The position numbers and the translations under genes are program-made. The notes beneath the pieces are model-generated. The model saw only the letters and a program-made list of their open reading frames with translations, searched no databases and was not told the origin of the DNA. Shown in pieces: positions 6,401-6,940 of a DNA stretch of 6,940 nt. Numbering within the stretch: the stretch's first letter is position 1; each line of letters opens with the position of its first letter. Source of the DNA: JBBRUG01 sp038247995 (GTDB lineage Bacteria > Chloroflexota > Chloroflexia > Chloroflexales > Chloroflexaceae); the NCBI GenBank assembly GCA_038247995.1, contig JBBRUG010000315.1, positions 1 to 6,940 on the forward strand, read 5' to 3'.

Positions 6401-6756
6401 AGGATCTCAGCATCGAGGACGAGCGGCACATGGCCGAACAGCTCAGCGAGGAAGAGTTAGCCCTCTTCGACCGGATCATCGCCTCCGACGTGACGCTGAG
6501 CAAAACCGATCGCGATCAAGTCAAACAACTCGCCCGCGACCTGTTAGTCGTCTTGAAGCGCGAAAAACTTGTGCTCGACTGGCGCAAGAAACAGCAGGCC
6601 CGCGCCGGGGTGCAGGTCGCCATCGAAGAAGGGCTCAGCGACCTCCCCGAAGCCTACGACACTGACCACTTCCAGCAGACGCTTACCACCGTCTACCAGC
6701 ACATCTACGACAACTATGCCAGCGCTGAGCAAAGCACGTATACGCGGGCGGCGTAA
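3496..6756 (+). CDS. hsdR: Type I restriction endonuclease subunit HsdR (nuclease plus SF2 DNA translocase)
   Basis: HsdR translocates DNA past the HsdM-HsdS core and cuts it at distant unmethylated sites. The 1086-residue protein is a normal size for the family. The N-terminal PD-(D/E)xK nuclease shows Asp149 and Glu163-Leu-Lys165 in LLLIELKA. The motor follows with Walker A HTQGSGKS (Lys304), motif Ia VIVTDRQELDEQ, DEAH (403-406), GFTGTP (428-433), TGFDVPS (670-676) and QTIARANRV (693-701). The last 350 or so residues form the helical C-terminal domain that docks on the methyltransferase core. All catalytic motifs are intact. The oddity is residues 573-595, a 23-residue insert encoded by two palindromic repeats, VETPRRGVST then TPRRGVST, in the second RecA domain between the AVRMYNKV helix and LISSLQQRIAFMEATDMAV. 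GC is high (41/60 at 4561-4620). It lies downstream of the nested ATPase/DUF4276 pair rather than next to hsdS. Confidence 0.97.
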   Translation: MPYPKPDAEDTLEQATIALFAELGWRTLNAYNETFGAQGTLGRADRGEVVLTRELHAALSRLNPKLPHAAIVAAGEELRRDRGVLGLVQANREVYSLLKDGVRVMVEDDSGEPITETVQVIDWLNPANNDFLLVAQLWVTGALHTRRTDLVGFVNGLPLLLIELKAHTVHLKAAHDGNLKDYKDTIPQFFWPNGLIILSNGSDTRVGSLSAAWEHFAEWKRINDEGEQGTISLETTIRATCTPQRLLDLIENFTLFDEAKGGLVKLVAKNHQYLGVNSAVGAARSLGDNQGRLGVFWHTQGSGKSYSMVFFAQKILRTVPGNWTFVIVTDRQELDEQIYKTFANVGAVTEDEERVHADSAAHLRDLLREDHRYVFTLIQKFRAEAGTAHEILSERSDIIVITDEAHRSQYDIFAQNMRNALPNAAFIGFTGTPLLVGEAKTREVFGDYLSIYNFRQSIDDGATVPLYYENRIPELQLTNQELNTDMEQVLEEAELDEAQERKLEREFAREYHLITRDERLDIIAGDIVAHFMGRGYVGKAMVVAIDKATAVRMYNKVRAAWDAHLETLRQSMVETPRRGVSTESYQTPRRGVSTEQSALISSLQQRIAFMEATDMAVIVSQGQGEIEAFQKRGLDIMPHRKRMLTEDLETKFKDARDPLRIVFVCAMWMTGFDVPSCSTVYLDKPMRNHTLMQTIARANRVYPGKTHGLIVDYVGVFRNLQQALAIYGGGSEGPTAGEMPVKDKSALLVQLQEALAEALEYAQERGVEIDPIAAAPTFERIKLIADAVELLIINDESKRRFLELADRVDRAFRAVLPDERANPFGPTRAVFVALAARVRSHTAPVDIDAVMAEVNALLDRSIAPDVGYIISAPVPDNVIQDATIPYVPDHLVDLSTIDFAALQAKFAAGRKHTEVDKLRGLLKHKLNQMIRLNPTRMNYLETFEQLIADYNAGVTSIDELFAQLFRFTQDLSIEDERHMAEQLSEEELALFDRIIASDVTLSKTDRDQVKQLARDLLVVLKREKLVLDWRKKQQARAGVQVAIEEGLSDLPEAYDTDHFQQTLTTVYQHIYDNYASAEQSTYTRAA
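5212..5276 (+). repeat. REPIN-like pair of palindromes inserted in frame in hsdR
   Basis: The first copy, 5212-5240, has perfect arms GTAGAGACGCCCC and GGGGCGTCTCTAC around GGC. The second, core 5252-5276, keeps AGACGCCCC, GGC and GGGGCGTCTCTAC, but its left foot reads TACC instead of GTAG, so its intact GTAG is on the minus strand. The AGACGCCCC cores are 36 nt apart, an exact number of codons. Two REPs in opposite orientation with a short linker is the REPIN/BIME arrangement. The frame stays open, encoding VETPRRGVST, a short ESYQ linker and TPRRGVST. The first copy is the exact reverse complement of the palindrome at 70-98. Confidence 0.9.
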
Positions 6757-6799
6757 TGTCTCGCAGAATGGCCTATTCACAGAACAGCAAGTAACACCT

Positions 6800-6940
6800 A
6801 TGGCTCAGGCTACTCCTCCAATCGATCAACTTCAGGCAGCCATTGATGCGCTCCGGCGTGAGATTGCTGCGCTGGAAGGGTTTCCGGAACGCCAGGCGCC
6901 GCTGAAAGCTGAATTGGAGGCCAAATTAAGTGCATTGGAA
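6800..6940 (+). CDS. N-terminal part of an unrecognised coiled-coil protein, 3' end outside window
   Basis: An open frame runs from ATG 6800 to the last base (47 codons), starting MAQATPPIDQLQAAIDAL and continuing with REIAALEGFPERQAPLK and AELEAKLSALE. The regular spacing of Leu, Ile and Ala with Glu, Lys and Arg between suggests an amphipathic helix or coiled coil. A similar leucine-rich helical start occurs on some large multidomain bacterial signalling or STAND-type proteins, but too little is visible to name one. The 43 nt between hsdR and this ATG show no clear Shine-Dalgarno, promoter or terminator. The gene could be co-transcribed with hsdR. Confidence 0.5.
   Translation, partial: MAQATPPIDQLQAAIDALRREIAALEGFPERQAPLKAELEAKLSALE

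Noticed and set aside
5686..6429. 247-codon minus-strand open frame opposite the hsdR C-terminus
   Set aside because: Same composition-driven shadow of hsdR; no motif and no ribosome binding site that stands out.
6756..6794. ATG overlapping the hsdR stop (TAATG), giving a 12-codon frame
   Set aside because: Too short and without any recognisable feature; the frame at 6800 is open to the window end and more gene-like.

Overview
The window is a dense, single-strand (+) gene block from a GC-rich bacterium. The likely source is Chloroflexota (Roseiflexus/Kouleothrix-like filamentous anoxygenic phototrophs or relatives). This placement is an inference from the gene types and from the GTAGAGACG...CGTCTCTAC palindromes, which I recall from Chloroflexota and cyanobacterial genomes; no marker gene in the window proves it. 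Five genes, two of them cut by the window edges, lie between positions 1 and 3474 and beyond 6800, and one very long gene fills 3496-6756. There is no gene-free stretch over 300 bases, and I see no tRNA, rRNA, CRISPR array or convincing terminator.

Layout. (1) Positions 1-363 hold the C-terminal part of an IS200-like REP-associated tyrosine transposase (RAYT). Its linker is built from a 36-nt tandem repeat, a 29-nt palindrome and a 9-nt tandem array. (2) Positions 367-1563 hold hsdS, the specificity subunit of a type I restriction-modification system, with two AT-richer target recognition domains set in GC-rich conserved segments. (3) Positions 1606-2838 hold an OLD/AAA_21-type ABC ATPase. 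(4) Positions 2854-3474 hold a DUF4276 protein with a TOPRIM-like acidic signature. (5) Positions 3496-6756 hold hsdR, the restriction/translocase subunit. (6) From 6800 to the window end is the start of a coiled-coil protein of unknown function.

How they fit together. hsdS and hsdR need an hsdM methyltransferase, which is not in the window. The simplest reading is that hsdM lies to the left of the RAYT, so that the RAYT sits inside the hsd operon. A second likely defence module, ATPase plus DUF4276, is nested between hsdS and hsdR. Its architecture recalls two-gene ATPase/TOPRIM abortive-infection systems such as PARIS, but the second protein belongs to a different family.

The most striking observation is a palindromic element with a GTAG foot, the hallmark of RAYT-mobilised REP sequences. 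It occurs once inside the RAYT gene and twice, as a REPIN-like pair, inside hsdR. All copies are read in the same phase and encode VETPRRGVST or its TPRRGVST core, so the element adds a 23-residue insert to the HsdR motor without breaking the frame.
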